A stretch of 64,000 bases of DNA from Edwardsiella hoshinae NBRC 105699 = ATCC 33379 (GTDB lineage Bacteria > Pseudomonadota > Gammaproteobacteria > Enterobacterales > Enterobacteriaceae). Each line of letters begins with the position of its first letter. Within the stretch, counting starts at the first letter, position 1. Below, one piece after another: positions 55,672 to 64,000 of the stretch. A model generated the notes under the pieces. That model had not been told where the DNA came from, made no database searches, and saw nothing but the letters and a program-made list of their open reading frames with translations. Position numbers and translations under genes: made by a program. Location of the stretch: assembly GCF_000474215.1 (NCBI RefSeq), contig NZ_BAUC01000033.1, positions 1 to 64,000 on the forward strand, in the 5' to 3' direction.

Positions 55672-55819
55672 CGCGATAAGACGTTAAGTACAGTCAGGGC
55701 AAAAACGGCACGGCATGGTCTGTGCCGTTGCCATTTTGATGAATAATAAAACTATCTGTGACCTACTTATTATTCTTGTGGTATGTTTTATGTGCATTTA
55801 TTCAATATATTAATCAAAT

Positions 55820-56668
55820 ATGCTCATAAAACATCCCATTTCGCTCGGTGCCGATGATGACCCCAGCGCGGAATCCGATGATCATCTGCGTTTTTATCAG
55901 TTGTGTGGGGTAATGGCGGCGGCGAGCTGTGTGCTGCTGACGCTGTTGATGCTAGTCCTCTTCCCCGAGGATTTTTCGGTGCGTCCTTTTAACGTGGCCG
56001 GTGGTTATCTGGGGCCGGTCACGCTGTTGTTATTGCTGGCGAAGCTGCGTTTCCCGCGCAGCGCGAGTTGGGCGTTGCTGCTGGGGTTTAATACCTTACT
56101 GCTGTACCTGTTTTATCAGGGGAGTGCCTTCAACCTGGCGATCAGCTTCCTGTTCGTGCTGTTTTTCCTGTTGGGGGTCGTGGCGGCGACGCAGCGCGCG
56201 TGTCGGCGGACGCTATGGTTGGCGCGGCGTGACTGGCGGCCGATCTCGCTGTTGGTATTGTTGGCCTTGTTGATCAGCAGCGTGAGTAGTGGCTTTGCGT
56301 TGCGCGGATTGGCGAAGCAGCAGGGAAATCCCTTGCTTTGGGTCGAGTATCGCCGCCAGATGTTGGATCATTACCAGCATCTGGTCGGGCGCGAGACGCC
56401 CCAGGTGGCGGGGATCCGCTTGCGGCGCGTCCGACTGGAGGGGCGTACCCTGGTGCTGGTCTATCGGGTGCGGTTAACGGGAGAGGAGGCCAGCGAGGCG
56501 CGCTTGCATCGTCACGCGTTGAATCACTTTATGCAACATTGCCATGAACGGGGAATTAATCAGTTCGGGATGAAGGTGATGTATGTGTACCACGTCCAGG
56601 AAGAGGAGCGCATTCAGGTGTTGAACCGTAAGGATTGTCCAGATCGCGCTGCGCAGGCGCACGAGTGA
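55820..56668 (+). CDS. Polytopic membrane protein of unknown function
   Basis: 282 residues. Hydrophobic helices at about 29-48, 58-76, 82-98, 103-122 and 138-160, then a soluble C-terminal domain of about 120 residues (ending before the charged tail) rich in Arg and Glu with VGRETPQVAGIRLRRVRLEGR. The start ATG has little ribosome-site support. It follows phoA by 150 bases and is followed by a strong stem-loop shared with convergent ygdQ. I do not recognise a family; the gene is absent at this place in E. coli as I recall it. Confidence 0.7.
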   Translation: MLIKHPISLGADDDPSAESDDHLRFYQLCGVMAAASCVLLTLLMLVLFPEDFSVRPFNVAGGYLGPVTLLLLLAKLRFPRSASWALLLGFNTLLLYLFYQGSAFNLAISFLFVLFFLLGVVAATQRACRRTLWLARRDWRPISLLVLLALLISSVSSGFALRGLAKQQGNPLLWVEYRRQMLDHYQHLVGRETPQVAGIRLRRVRLEGRTLVLVYRVRLTGEEASEARLHRHALNHFMQHCHERGINQFGMKVMYVYHVQEEERIQVLNRKDCPDRAAQAHE

Positions 56669-56690
56669 GCGGTAGGGGAAAAGTTAACCG

Positions 56691-56714
56691 AGAGGGGGGC
56701 GAGAGCCCCCCTCT
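56691..56714. terminator. Stem-loop between convergent genes
   Basis: AGAGGGGGGC-GAGA-GCCCCCCTCT... a 10-bp perfect stem with a 4-base loop. A weak TTTT follows on the minus strand. It separates the unknown membrane protein gene from ygdQ. Confidence 0.7.
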
Positions 56715-56741
56715 GCATTGTTGAGCCGGGCCGAACAGAGG

Positions 56742-57458
56742 TTATTCGTCGTCGTTGCTCTTCTTGTTGCGGATCAGATTGAGGCTTTCGACCGCCATAG
56801 AGAAGAACATGGCGAAATAGATATAGCCCTTCGGAACATGGATGGCAAAGCTTTCCAGGATCAGGGTAAAACCGACCAGGATCAGGAACGCCAACGCCAA
56901 CATCTTGACGGAGGGATGCCGGGCGACGAACTCCCCGATTGGGCGGGCGGCGAACATCATGACGCCGACAGCGATGACTACGGCTGCCATCATGATGAAT
57001 AAATGATCGGACAGGCCGATGGCGGTGATCACCGAGTCGAGACTGAAGATGATGTCCAGCATCATGATCTGCACGATAGCCCCCATAAAAGAGTGCACAT
57101 GGGTGGCGAGGTTATCGTTATTTCCCTCGATCGTTTCATGGACCTCTTTACTGGCCTTATAGATCAGGAATAGTCCGCCGAGCAGTAGGATCAGGTCGCG
57201 GGCTGAGACCGGATGGTCGAGGATCGTGAACAGCGGGTGTACCAGATGAGCCACCCAGGCGATAGAGGCCAACAGACACAGACGCATTCCCATCGCCGCC
57301 AACAGGCCGATGCGGCGCGCTTTGTTTTGTTGTTTCTTGGGGAGCTTGGCTACCACCAGAGAGAGGAAGATGATGTTATCAATGCCCAGTACGATTTCCA
57401 GAATCGTCAGCGTACCCAGTGCGAGCCAGGCATTCGGATCGACAATCCACGCAAACAT
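56742..57458 (-). CDS. ygdQ: YgdQ, TerC-family inner-membrane protein
   Basis: 238 residues (E. coli YgdQ 237). TerC-type motifs EIVLGIDNIIFLSLV near residue 21 and MLDIIFSLDSVITAIG near 133 carry the paired acidic residues of the family; about seven helices. TerC proteins are linked to metal (notably manganese) export and protein metalation. It is next to mutH as in E. coli. Confidence 0.93.
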   Translation of the reverse strand: MFAWIVDPNAWLALGTLTILEIVLGIDNIIFLSLVVAKLPKKQQNKARRIGLLAAMGMRLCLLASIAWVAHLVHPLFTILDHPVSARDLILLLGGLFLIYKASKEVHETIEGNNDNLATHVHSFMGAIVQIMMLDIIFSLDSVITAIGLSDHLFIMMAAVVIAVGVMMFAARPIGEFVARHPSVKMLALAFLILVGFTLILESFAIHVPKGYIYFAMFFSMAVESLNLIRNKKSNDDE

Positions 57459-57544
57459 AGAGATAAATACCTAAACGAATCATAAACGAACAGTATACAC
57501 CGATAGCTCCGCCGCGCGCAGCGTACGGCGGGAGAAATCGGTGT

Positions 57545-58234
57545 TTACACCAGGAAATGGCGCGCCAGGAGCGCTGCGGTAAAATGTTTTTTCAGATAAA
57601 AACCGCGCGGCAGCGTCATGATCGGTTGTCCTTGAGGGCCGATCCCTTCGGTCAACGCTCGGCTGTTGGCCGCCTTAGGCCGCAATTGCAACACCTCGCC
57701 ATGACGCGCGCTGATGGTGTCGACGCGTCCTAAGACGATCAGCTCCATCAATTCCTCCCAGTCGCGCCGCAGCGCCTGCTCCTCTTGCGGCGAGGGGCTC
57801 CACAAGAGTGGGGCACCGACGCGGCGCTGCGCCAGCGGGATCTGACGTTCGCCCTCCACCGGGATCCATAAGACGCACTGCAATTTTTGCCGCAGGTGGC
57901 AGCTCTCCCAGGTTACGCCGGTATTACCGGTCAATGGGGCGACACAGACAAAAGTGGTCTCCAGCGGGCGTCCGTGGGCGTCGATCGGAATACTTTTTAG
58001 CTCGACAGCCAAATCGGGAAAATCCTGTTGCGCCTTACTGCCGGAGTTTGCGCCGAGGCAGCGCTCCAAGAGCATGCCGACCCAGCCCTTGTCGCGGCGT
58101 AGATCGTGCGGTAGAGGGAGCCCGGCCAGTTGAGCCAGTTCGGCGTAGGTATAGCCGGCCAAACGCCAGGCACGCCGCAACAATGCCTGGCGATCGGCGG
58201 GAGGCGCCGAAGGCGGAAAGGGATCGTTTATCAT
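57545..58234 (-). CDS. mutH: MutH, methyl-directed mismatch repair endonuclease
   Basis: 229 residues (E. coli 229). The catalytic D-x6-E-x-K set is in [32 protein letters not shown] and [22 protein letters not shown] are conserved. MutH nicks the unmethylated strand at hemimethylated GATC when activated by MutS and MutL. Convergent or divergent partners are as in E. coli, with rppH divergent beyond the DnaA-box region. Confidence 0.97.
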   Translation of the reverse strand: MINDPFPPSAPPADRQALLRRAWRLAGYTYAELAQLAGLPLPHDLRRDKGWVGMLLERCLGANSGSKAQQDFPDLAVELKSIPIDAHGRPLETTFVCVAPLTGNTGVTWESCHLRQKLQCVLWIPVEGERQIPLAQRRVGAPLLWSPSPQEEQALRRDWEELMELIVLGRVDTISARHGEVLQLRPKAANSRALTEGIGPQGQPIMTLPRGFYLKKHFTAALLARHFLV

Positions 58235-58920
58235 CTGTTCAAAAAATATACTGTCATTTTGCGCTTATCAACAAGGGAAGCGCTGATGGCATGATGCATG
58301 ATTAATACGATGATTCATAATGGGATTTTTCATCGTGTCTTTATCAGCCTCAGCGATAGGCTTCTATTGTGCACCACTAGCCACTGGCAATGAACAGGAT
58401 CTTACACCTATTTATCCACAGATATTTTGGATAACCGCTTCTCAGCGTCGGCACTGGTTTGATTTACAGCCTTGACTGGCGTCGTTTTTTGCGAAATTGC
58501 TGCCGCAGTGTGCAAGTTTTGCGGATATGTTGTGGATAAAATCGGCATTGTGCGATCTTTAGACAGCGCGGGATCCTAAGCGTGCCTAGATCACATTTTA
58601 GGTGCGTGGATAACGCGAATTAACGCATTAACATAATGAATTATATTGAAATATTTATTTTTGCCATTTTGTCCATTCAGTAAACTTGATAAGTTTTACC
58701 CGTCTTTCCAGACAGTTCTGCACACCTATATCCACAGAAAAAGTGAATAAACGGGCTGTTGAGTCTGTCCCTGTGTTTATAACTTTGCACTTATCTGTGA
58801 GTTATCCCGAATTTATCCGGTTAACCGGATCCTGATCTTGACGTTGCGCCAGTGGTTTACCGCTTGGTGGGAGTGTGAAACAATCAGGGTATCTTGCGAT
58901 TTTGCTATCGAGGTAGTCTG
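58235..58920. other. DARS2-like DnaA-reactivating region between mutH and rppH
   Basis: 686 bases without a gene. Perfect DnaA boxes are TTATCCACA at 58412-58420 (plus) and 58531-58539 (minus). One-mismatch copies are at 58426-58434 (minus), 58605-58613 (minus) and 58728-58736 (plus). In E. coli the mutH-ygdP (rppH) gap holds DARS2, which recycles ADP-DnaA to ATP-DnaA with IHF and Fis. Same location and box clustering make this the equivalent. Very AT-rich stretches at 58620-58690 could hold the IHF site, not pinned down. Promoters of mutH and rppH lie at the ends. Confidence 0.75.
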
Positions 58921-59454
58921 GTGATCGATGATGATGGCTACCGCCCGAATGTGGGTATTGTAATTTGTAATCGTCAAGGACAGGTGTTGTGGGCGCGCCG
59001 TTATGGGCAAAACTCCTGGCAGTTCCCACAAGGTGGGATCAACGCCGGAGAGACCCCCGAGCAGGCGATGTACCGTGAACTGTTCGAAGAGGTGGGGCTG
59101 GGGCGTAAGGATGTGAAAATACTGGCCTCCACGCGTAACTGGTTACGCTATAAATTACCAAAACGTTTGGTGCGTTGGGATACCAAGCCGGTCTGTATTG
59201 GCCAAAAACAGCGCTGGTTTTTACTGCAACTCCAGTGTAATGAAACAGAGATCAATATGCAGCGCAGTAACACACCGGAATTTGATGGCTGGCGTTGGGT
59301 CAGTTACTGGTATCCGGTGCGTCAGGTTGTGTCGTTTAAACGCGATGTCTACCGCCGGGTGATGAAGGAGTTCTCATCCGTTGTGATGTCTTTGCAGGAG
59401 AGCGTAGCCCAGGGGGGGCGTGCGGCTCCCGGCTATCGCCGTAAAAGAGGTTAA
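58921..59454 (+). CDS. rppH: RppH, RNA pyrophosphohydrolase
   Basis: 177 residues. Starts at GTG ([20 protein letters not shown]) with GAGG 7 bases upstream; the frame extends further but E. coli RppH begins here. The Nudix box runs from [20 protein letters not shown] to [23 protein letters not shown] is nearly identical to E. coli. It strips pyrophosphate from 5' triphosphate mRNA to start decay by RNase E. ptsP follows immediately. Confidence 0.96.
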   Translation: MIDDDGYRPNVGIVICNRQGQVLWARRYGQNSWQFPQGGINAGETPEQAMYRELFEEVGLGRKDVKILASTRNWLRYKLPKRLVRWDTKPVCIGQKQRWFLLQLQCNETEINMQRSNTPEFDGWRWVSYWYPVRQVVSFKRDVYRRVMKEFSSVVMSLQESVAQGGRAAPGYRRKRG

Positions 59455-59466
59455 GTGGCCGTTATC

Positions 59467-61713
59467 ATGCTTACGCGCCTGCGCGAGATCGTGGAAAGGG
59501 TAGCCGCCGCCGCCAGCCTGAATGAAGCGCTGAATGTGTTGGTGGATGAAACCTGCCGGGCAATGGAGACGGAGGTGTGTTCGGTCTACTTGGCCGATAA
59601 CGATCGCCAGTGTTACTACTTGATGGCTACCCGTGGTTTGCAAAAGCCGCGTGGCAGGGTGGTGGCGCTCTCCTTCGATGAGGGCGTGGTCGGCCTGGTT
59701 GGCCGTTTGGCCGAGCCAGTTAACCTGGCGGATGCACCGAAACATCCCAGCTTTAAATATCTGCCTCAGGTGCGGGAGGAGTGTTATCGCGCCTTCCTCG
59801 GGGTGCCAATGATCTACCGCCGTCAGTTGTTGGGCGTCTTGGTGGTTCAGCAACGCGCTTCACGCCAGTTCGACGAGGTCGAGGAGTCCTTCTTGGTGAC
59901 CCTGGCTACGCAACTGGCTGGCATCTTGTCGCAGACTCAACTCAATAGCTTGTTTGGGCGCCTACGCCAGAATCGCCTGCGCGCCATCGCCACCTCCCCT
60001 GGGGTCGCCGTGGGGAAGGGATGGATGGATATCAGCCAGCCCGCGCTAGAACATGTGTACGAGGCGTCGACTCTGGACACGGAGAGTGAGCGCGAACGCC
60101 TGGCGCGGGCCTTGGAAGAGGCAGCCAGCGAGTTTCGCCGTTACAGCAAACGCTTCGGTGCCAGCGCGCAGAAAGAGAGCGCGGCGATCTTCGATCTCTA
60201 CTCCCATCTGCTCAATGATCCCCGGCTCAAGCGCGAACTGATGCATCACGTGGATGGTGGGGCGGTAGCCGAGTGGGCGGTAAAGCAGGTGACGGAGCAT
60301 TTCGCCGCCCAGTTTGCCAGCCTACAAGATAGCTATATGCGTGAGCGCGCCAGCGATCTCCGCGCGCTCGGCCAACGTCTGTTGTTCCATTTGGATGATA
60401 ACGCCATCGGCCCGGCGCCGTGGCCGCAGCGCTTTATTCTGGTGGCCGACGAGTTGACGCCGAGTCTGCTGGCCGAGATCCCGCAGTCTTGCCTATTAGG
60501 GGTGGTGGTGCGCGACGGCGCCTCTAACTCCCATGCGGCGATCATCCTGCGAGCGATGGGGGTGCCCACGGTGATGGGGGCGGACATCCGTCCCGCCCTG
60601 TTGCATGAGCGGCTGCTGGTGATCGATGGCTACCGTGGCGAGGTGTTGGTGGAGCCGGAGCCGGTGCTGGTGCAGGAATACCAGCGGCTGATCAGCGAAG
60701 AGCAGGCACTGAGCCGCAAGACCGAGGCCGAATCGGATCGTCCGGCTCAGTTGCGCAGCGGCGAACGCATCAGCGTATTGCTGAATGCCGGGTTGAGTGC
60801 AGAGCATGAGCAGCGCTTGGAGGAGTGCGTCGACGGGGTGGGGCTGTACCGTACCGAGATCCCCTTCATGTTGCAGAGTGGTTTTCCTTCGGAAGAGGAG
60901 CAGGTCGCCCAGTATCAGGGGATGTTACAGATCAATCCCGAGAAGCCGGTGGTGCTGCGTACCCTGGATATCGGCGCCGACAAACAACTGCCCTATATGC
61001 CGATCAGTGAAGAGAACCCTAGCCTGGGGTGGCGCGGGGTGCGCATCACCCTCGATCAGCCGGAGATCTTCTTGGTGCAGTTGCGCGCCATGCTGCGCGC
61101 CAACGCGGCCAGCGGCAACCTAAGCATTCTGTTGCCGATGGTGACCACTTTGGCGGAGGTCGACGAGGCGCGCCGGTTGATCGAGCGCGCCGGACGCGAG
61201 GTGGAAAGTATGTTGGGCTATGCCCTGCCGCGTCCGCGGGTCGGGGTGATGCTGGAAGTCCCGGCACTGGCTTATATGTTGCCGGAGCTGGCCGCGCGCG
61301 TTGACTTTATCTCTGTGGGAACCAACGATCTGACCCAATATTTGCTGGCGGTGGATCGGAATAATACCCGGGTGGCGGCGTTGTATGACGGGCTGCATCC
61401 GGCGATGTTGCGCCTGTTGCAGCAAGTGGTGCGCGAGTGTAATGCGCTCGCCTTGCCGGTCAGCGTCTGTGGTGAGATGGCGGGCGATCCGATGGGGGCG
61501 TTGCTCCTGGTTGGCTTGGGCTTTCGCCAACTGAGCATGAACGGCCACAGCGTACCGCGCATCAAGTATCTCTTACGCCATCTGGATCTGGCGGATATCG
61601 AGCGGCTGGCCGCCCGCATGGTGGCGACACACTCCTCGACCGAGGTGCGCCATTTGACGGCGTCATTCTTAGAGCGGCGCGGCGTCGGCGGTCTGATCCG
61701 TGGGGGAATGTAA
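59467..61713 (+). CDS. ptsP: PtsP, enzyme I of the nitrogen phosphotransferase system
   Basis: 748 residues, as in E. coli, from the ATG at 59467; a GTG at 59455 with GAGG upstream would add four residues. The N-terminal GAF domain (to about 165) senses glutamine or 2-oxoglutarate. The phospho-accepting His is in DGASNSHAAIILRA near residue 355. The C-terminal PEP-binding barrel has GLYRTEIPFMLQSGFPSE, SVGTNDLTQYLLAVDR and CGEMAGDP. It phosphorylates NPr. Confidence 0.96.
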   Translation: MLTRLREIVERVAAAASLNEALNVLVDETCRAMETEVCSVYLADNDRQCYYLMATRGLQKPRGRVVALSFDEGVVGLVGRLAEPVNLADAPKHPSFKYLPQVREECYRAFLGVPMIYRRQLLGVLVVQQRASRQFDEVEESFLVTLATQLAGILSQTQLNSLFGRLRQNRLRAIATSPGVAVGKGWMDISQPALEHVYEASTLDTESERERLARALEEAASEFRRYSKRFGASAQKESAAIFDLYSHLLNDPRLKRELMHHVDGGAVAEWAVKQVTEHFAAQFASLQDSYMRERASDLRALGQRLLFHLDDNAIGPAPWPQRFILVADELTPSLLAEIPQSCLLGVVVRDGASNSHAAIILRAMGVPTVMGADIRPALLHERLLVIDGYRGEVLVEPEPVLVQEYQRLISEEQALSRKTEAESDRPAQLRSGERISVLLNAGLSAEHEQRLEECVDGVGLYRTEIPFMLQSGFPSEEEQVAQYQGMLQINPEKPVVLRTLDIGADKQLPYMPISEENPSLGWRGVRITLDQPEIFLVQLRAMLRANAASGNLSILLPMVTTLAEVDEARRLIERAGREVESMLGYALPRPRVGVMLEVPALAYMLPELAARVDFISVGTNDLTQYLLAVDRNNTRVAALYDGLHPAMLRLLQQVVRECNALALPVSVCGEMAGDPMGALLLVGLGFRQLSMNGHSVPRIKYLLRHLDLADIERLAARMVATHSSTEVRHLTASFLERRGVGGLIRGGM

Positions 61714-61801
61714 TGCCGTGTACACGCGGGGAATTTTGCTGCCTATTATGGAGTCCCGGCGGAAGTTATGGGATGATTGGGCGGTTTTTCAGGGGGCGTG
61801 A

Positions 61802-62146
61802 ATGGGTAAACTGACGCTATTATTGATGGTGTTGTTAGGCTGGCTCCAGTATTCGCTGTGGGTCGGTAAAAACGGCCTCCATGATTACATGCGGGTGAAG
61901 CAGGACGTGGCGGTACAGCAGGCGAATAACGCCAAGCTGAAGTCGCGCAACGATCAATTGTTTGCCGAGATCGACGATCTGAACGGTGGACAGGAGGCGA
62001 TCGAAGAGCGTGCCCGCAGTGAGCTGGGTATGATCAAGCCGGGAGAAACTTTCTATCGCTTGGTGCCCGATCAGAACAAACGCCGCATGGCCGGGAATGC
62101 TCCCCAGCCAAACTCGACGTCCCCTTCGCTGATGTCGAATCGCTGA
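61802..62146 (+). CDS. ftsB: FtsB, divisome bitopic membrane protein
   Basis: 114 residues (E. coli 103). One N-terminal helix ([19 protein letters not shown]), then a periplasmic coiled coil with [20 protein letters not shown] and the conserved [20 protein letters not shown]. It forms the FtsQLB complex that activates septal peptidoglycan synthesis. First gene of ftsB-ispD-ispF-truD. Confidence 0.95.
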   Translation: MGKLTLLLMVLLGWLQYSLWVGKNGLHDYMRVKQDVAVQQANNAKLKSRNDQLFAEIDDLNGGQEAIEERARSELGMIKPGETFYRLVPDQNKRRMAGNAPQPNSTSPSLMSNR

Positions 62147-62198
62147 ATTCTCTGCATGGCGACGGTCATGCCTTCATAGTCAATAACGAAACTCGCTG

Positions 62199-62918
62199 AT
62201 GAACGATCACGATTCAGATAGGACGCCGTCCATCGTCGCCATTGTGCCGGCCGCTGGAATCGGTAGCCGGATGCAAAGTGTCACGCCTAAACAGTATCTG
62301 GCGCTGGCCGGAAAGACCATTTTGGAGCACGCTGTCGCGGCGCTGCTCCGCCATCCCTCGGTGTCACAGGCGATCGTCGCGTTGCACCCGCAGGATCGCC
62401 ACTTCACCGGGCTCGCCTTGGCGCAAGATACACGGGTCAGCCGCGTAGCGGGCGGGGAGAGCCGGGCTGAGTCGGTACTTGCCGCATTGCAGGCCGCCTC
62501 GCGAGCCGATTGGGTTCTGGTGCATGACGCCGCTCGCCCCTGTCTGCATGAAGACGATCTCGCGCGCCTATTGCGTTGCGTGGGCACGGCGCATCAGGGG
62601 GCGATACTGGCGGCGCCAGTATGCGATACCATGAAGCGCGCCGAAGCGGGGCGTCCGCTGATCGCCCATACCGTTGATCGCCAGGATCTGTGGCATGCCT
62701 TGACGCCGCAGCTATTCCCGCGCGCCCTCCTGTTGCAGTGTCTACAACGCGCCCTGGCGGAGGGGGCGACGGTGACCGATGAGGCGTCGGCGCTAGAGTA
62801 TTGTGGCTACCATCCGCAATTGGTGCATGGGCGTGCGGATAATATCAAAGTTACCCGTCCAGAAGATTTGGCGTTGGCAGAGTTCTATCTGGCGCGCTCG
62901 ACCTCCTTGGCGCATTGA
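62199..62918 (+). CDS. ispD: IspD, 2-C-methyl-D-erythritol 4-phosphate cytidylyltransferase
   Basis: 239 residues (E. coli 236). The CTP-binding loop [30 protein letters not shown] and [19 protein letters not shown] are intact. It makes CDP-methylerythritol in the MEP isoprenoid pathway. ispF follows after 15 bases. Confidence 0.97.
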   Translation: MNDHDSDRTPSIVAIVPAAGIGSRMQSVTPKQYLALAGKTILEHAVAALLRHPSVSQAIVALHPQDRHFTGLALAQDTRVSRVAGGESRAESVLAALQAASRADWVLVHDAARPCLHEDDLARLLRCVGTAHQGAILAAPVCDTMKRAEAGRPLIAHTVDRQDLWHALTPQLFPRALLLQCLQRALAEGATVTDEASALEYCGYHPQLVHGRADNIKVTRPEDLALAEFYLARSTSLAH

Positions 62919-62933
62919 CAGGAGTAATAACCG

Positions 62934-63407
62934 ATGAGAATTGGTCACGGTTTTGATGTTCACCGCTTCGGCGGTGAGGGGCCGCTGATTATCGGCGGCG
63001 TGCGCATCGCGCATCCGCAGGGATTGTTGGCCCATTCCGATGGTGATGTCGCGCTGCACGCGGTGACGGATGCCCTATTAGGGGCGGCGGCGCTGGGGGA
63101 TATCGGCCAGCTGTTCCCGGATAGCGATCCGTCTTATAAGGGGGTGGATAGCCGCGTGCTGTTGCGTGAGGCTTACCGTCGTATTCGCGCCAAGGGGTAT
63201 CGCCTGGGGAATTTGGATATTACCCTCATCGCCCAAGCACCGAAGATGGCACCGCATATCCCGCAGATGCGTGTCTTTTTGGCGGAGGATCTGGTCTGCC
63301 ATATCGACGATGTTAACGTCAAGGCGACCACCACCGAGCGGCTGGGCTTTACCGGACGGGGCGAGGGAATCGCCTGCGAGGCAGTGGCGTTGTTGGTTAA
63401 GGAGTGA
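62934..63407 (+). CDS. ispF: IspF, 2-C-methyl-D-erythritol 2,4-cyclodiphosphate synthase
   Basis: 157 residues (E. coli 159). [19 protein letters not shown] gives the zinc-binding Asp and His; [35 protein letters not shown] and [20 protein letters not shown] complete the family set. AGGAG precedes the ATG. Next MEP-pathway step after IspE. Confidence 0.97.
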   Translation: MRIGHGFDVHRFGGEGPLIIGGVRIAHPQGLLAHSDGDVALHAVTDALLGAAALGDIGQLFPDSDPSYKGVDSRVLLREAYRRIRAKGYRLGNLDITLIAQAPKMAPHIPQMRVFLAEDLVCHIDDVNVKATTTERLGFTGRGEGIACEAVALLVKE

Positions 63408-63410
63408 TCG

Positions 63411-64000
63411 ATGGATTTTTCCTCGCTACAGTATTTGCATGGCCGCCCGACGGCGACCGGCGTGGTCAAGGCCTTCGCCGAGGATTTCTTTGTCGCCGAG
63501 GATCTGGGGTTCACCCCCGATGGCGACGGTGAGCACGTGCTGGTGCGCCTACGCAAGGAGGGCTGCAACACCCAGTTTGTGGCGGAAAACCTGGCGCGCT
63601 TTGCCCGCATCTCGCCGCGCTCGGTCAGTTACGCCGGGCTGAAAGATCGTCACGCGGTAACGGAGCAATGGTTCTGCCTGCACCTACCGGGGGGCGATAC
63701 GCCAGACTTTACCCCGTTTATCCTGGAAGGATGCCAGGTTTTGGCGGTCACCCGCCATCGTAAGAAGTTGCGTATTGGTACGCTGCGCGGTAATCAGTTT
63801 CGCTTAGTACTGCGCCAGATTAGCGACAGCGCCGAGGTCGAAGAGCGTCTACGCCGGGTGGCGGCGCAGGGGGTGCCCAACTATTTCGGCGAGCAGCGTT
63901 TTGGCCGTGCCGGCAACAATTTACATCAGGCACGGCGTTGGGCGGCCGATCAGATCCGGGTCAAGGAGCGTGCCAAGCGCGGCTTCTACCTCTCCGCTAC
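63411..64000 (+). CDS. truD: TruD, tRNA pseudouridine-13 synthase (3' end cut by window edge)
   Basis: About 196 residues are visible and the frame is open to the edge. The catalytic Asp is in [39 protein letters not shown] is the conserved TruD motif. It converts U13 of tRNA-Glu to pseudouridine. It starts 3 bases after ispF, with AAGGAG from the ispF end as ribosome site, as in E. coli ispD-ispF-truD. Confidence 0.96.
   Translation, partial: MDFSSLQYLHGRPTATGVVKAFAEDFFVAEDLGFTPDGDGEHVLVRLRKEGCNTQFVAENLARFARISPRSVSYAGLKDRHAVTEQWFCLHLPGGDTPDFTPFILEGCQVLAVTRHRKKLRIGTLRGNQFRLVLRQISDSAEVEERLRRVAAQGVPNYFGEQRFGRAGNNLHQARRWAADQIRVKERAKRGFYLSA

Noticed and set aside
1..64000. CRISPR arrays, rRNA, tRNA or complete insertion sequences
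   Set aside because: No regularly spaced repeats, no cloverleaf or rRNA signatures and no transposase gene were seen.

Overview
The window reads as a chromosomal segment of a gamma-proteobacterium of the order Enterobacterales, most plausibly Edwardsiella. That genus call is inference from gene content: a chondroitinase/sulfatase operon beside lysA, a complete formate hydrogenlyase regulon and E. coli-like housekeeping blocks. No rRNA or tRNA gene and no CRISPR array were seen.

Layout. (1) 1-3.05 kb: the 3' end of a CdiA-type contact-dependent inhibition toxin gene with a membrane immunity partner, then orphan VENN-type toxin fragments, an integrase fragment and a ParE/RelE-type toxin-antitoxin pair. 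(2) 3.1-9.5 kb: an Afa/Dr-like chaperone-usher adhesin cluster on the minus strand (chaperone, usher, AfaD-like tip protein, a small leader ORF, two related pilins). Upstream lies a pair of inverted GATC boxes spaced as in the pap phase switch. (3) 9.5-13.6 kb: sparse region with a coiled-coil exported protein, a glycine-zipper lipoprotein and lpxP. (4) 13.7-24.6 kb: a minus-strand operon for chondroitin sulfate breakdown (Tat-exported sulfatase, porin, autotransporter, chondroitinases I and II). (5) 25.1-27.4 kb: divergent lysR/lysA. (6) 27.6-47.9 kb: fhlA and hycA on the plus strand; hypF-hypABCDE, hydN, fdhF (selenocysteine) and hycBCDEFGHI on the minus strand. Together they encode hydrogenase 3, formate dehydrogenase H, NiFe maturation and the activator. 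Three transcription units share a 16-bp palindrome about 100-135 bp upstream of sigma-54 promoters. (7) 48-54.1 kb: an AscG-like LacI regulator, galR, two OmrA/OmrB-type small RNAs, aas and lplT. (8) 54.1-58.9 kb: phoA with a Pho box, an unknown membrane protein, ygdQ, mutH and a DnaA-box cluster matching DARS2. (9) 58.9-64 kb: rppH, ptsP, ftsB, ispD, ispF and the start of truD.

How it works together. The hydrogenase block is self-contained: FhlA senses formate and activates sigma-54 promoters, FdhF oxidises formate, electrons pass through HycB/HydN-type ferredoxins and the HycC/D membrane arm to HycE/HycG, and Hyp proteins plus HycI build the NiFe site. The chondroitin operon couples desulfation, outer-membrane passage and lyase cleavage. 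Relative to the order I recall for E. coli, the hydrogenase block sits between galR and lysA, phoA sits between lplT and ygdQ, and ptsP abuts ftsB-ispDF-truD.
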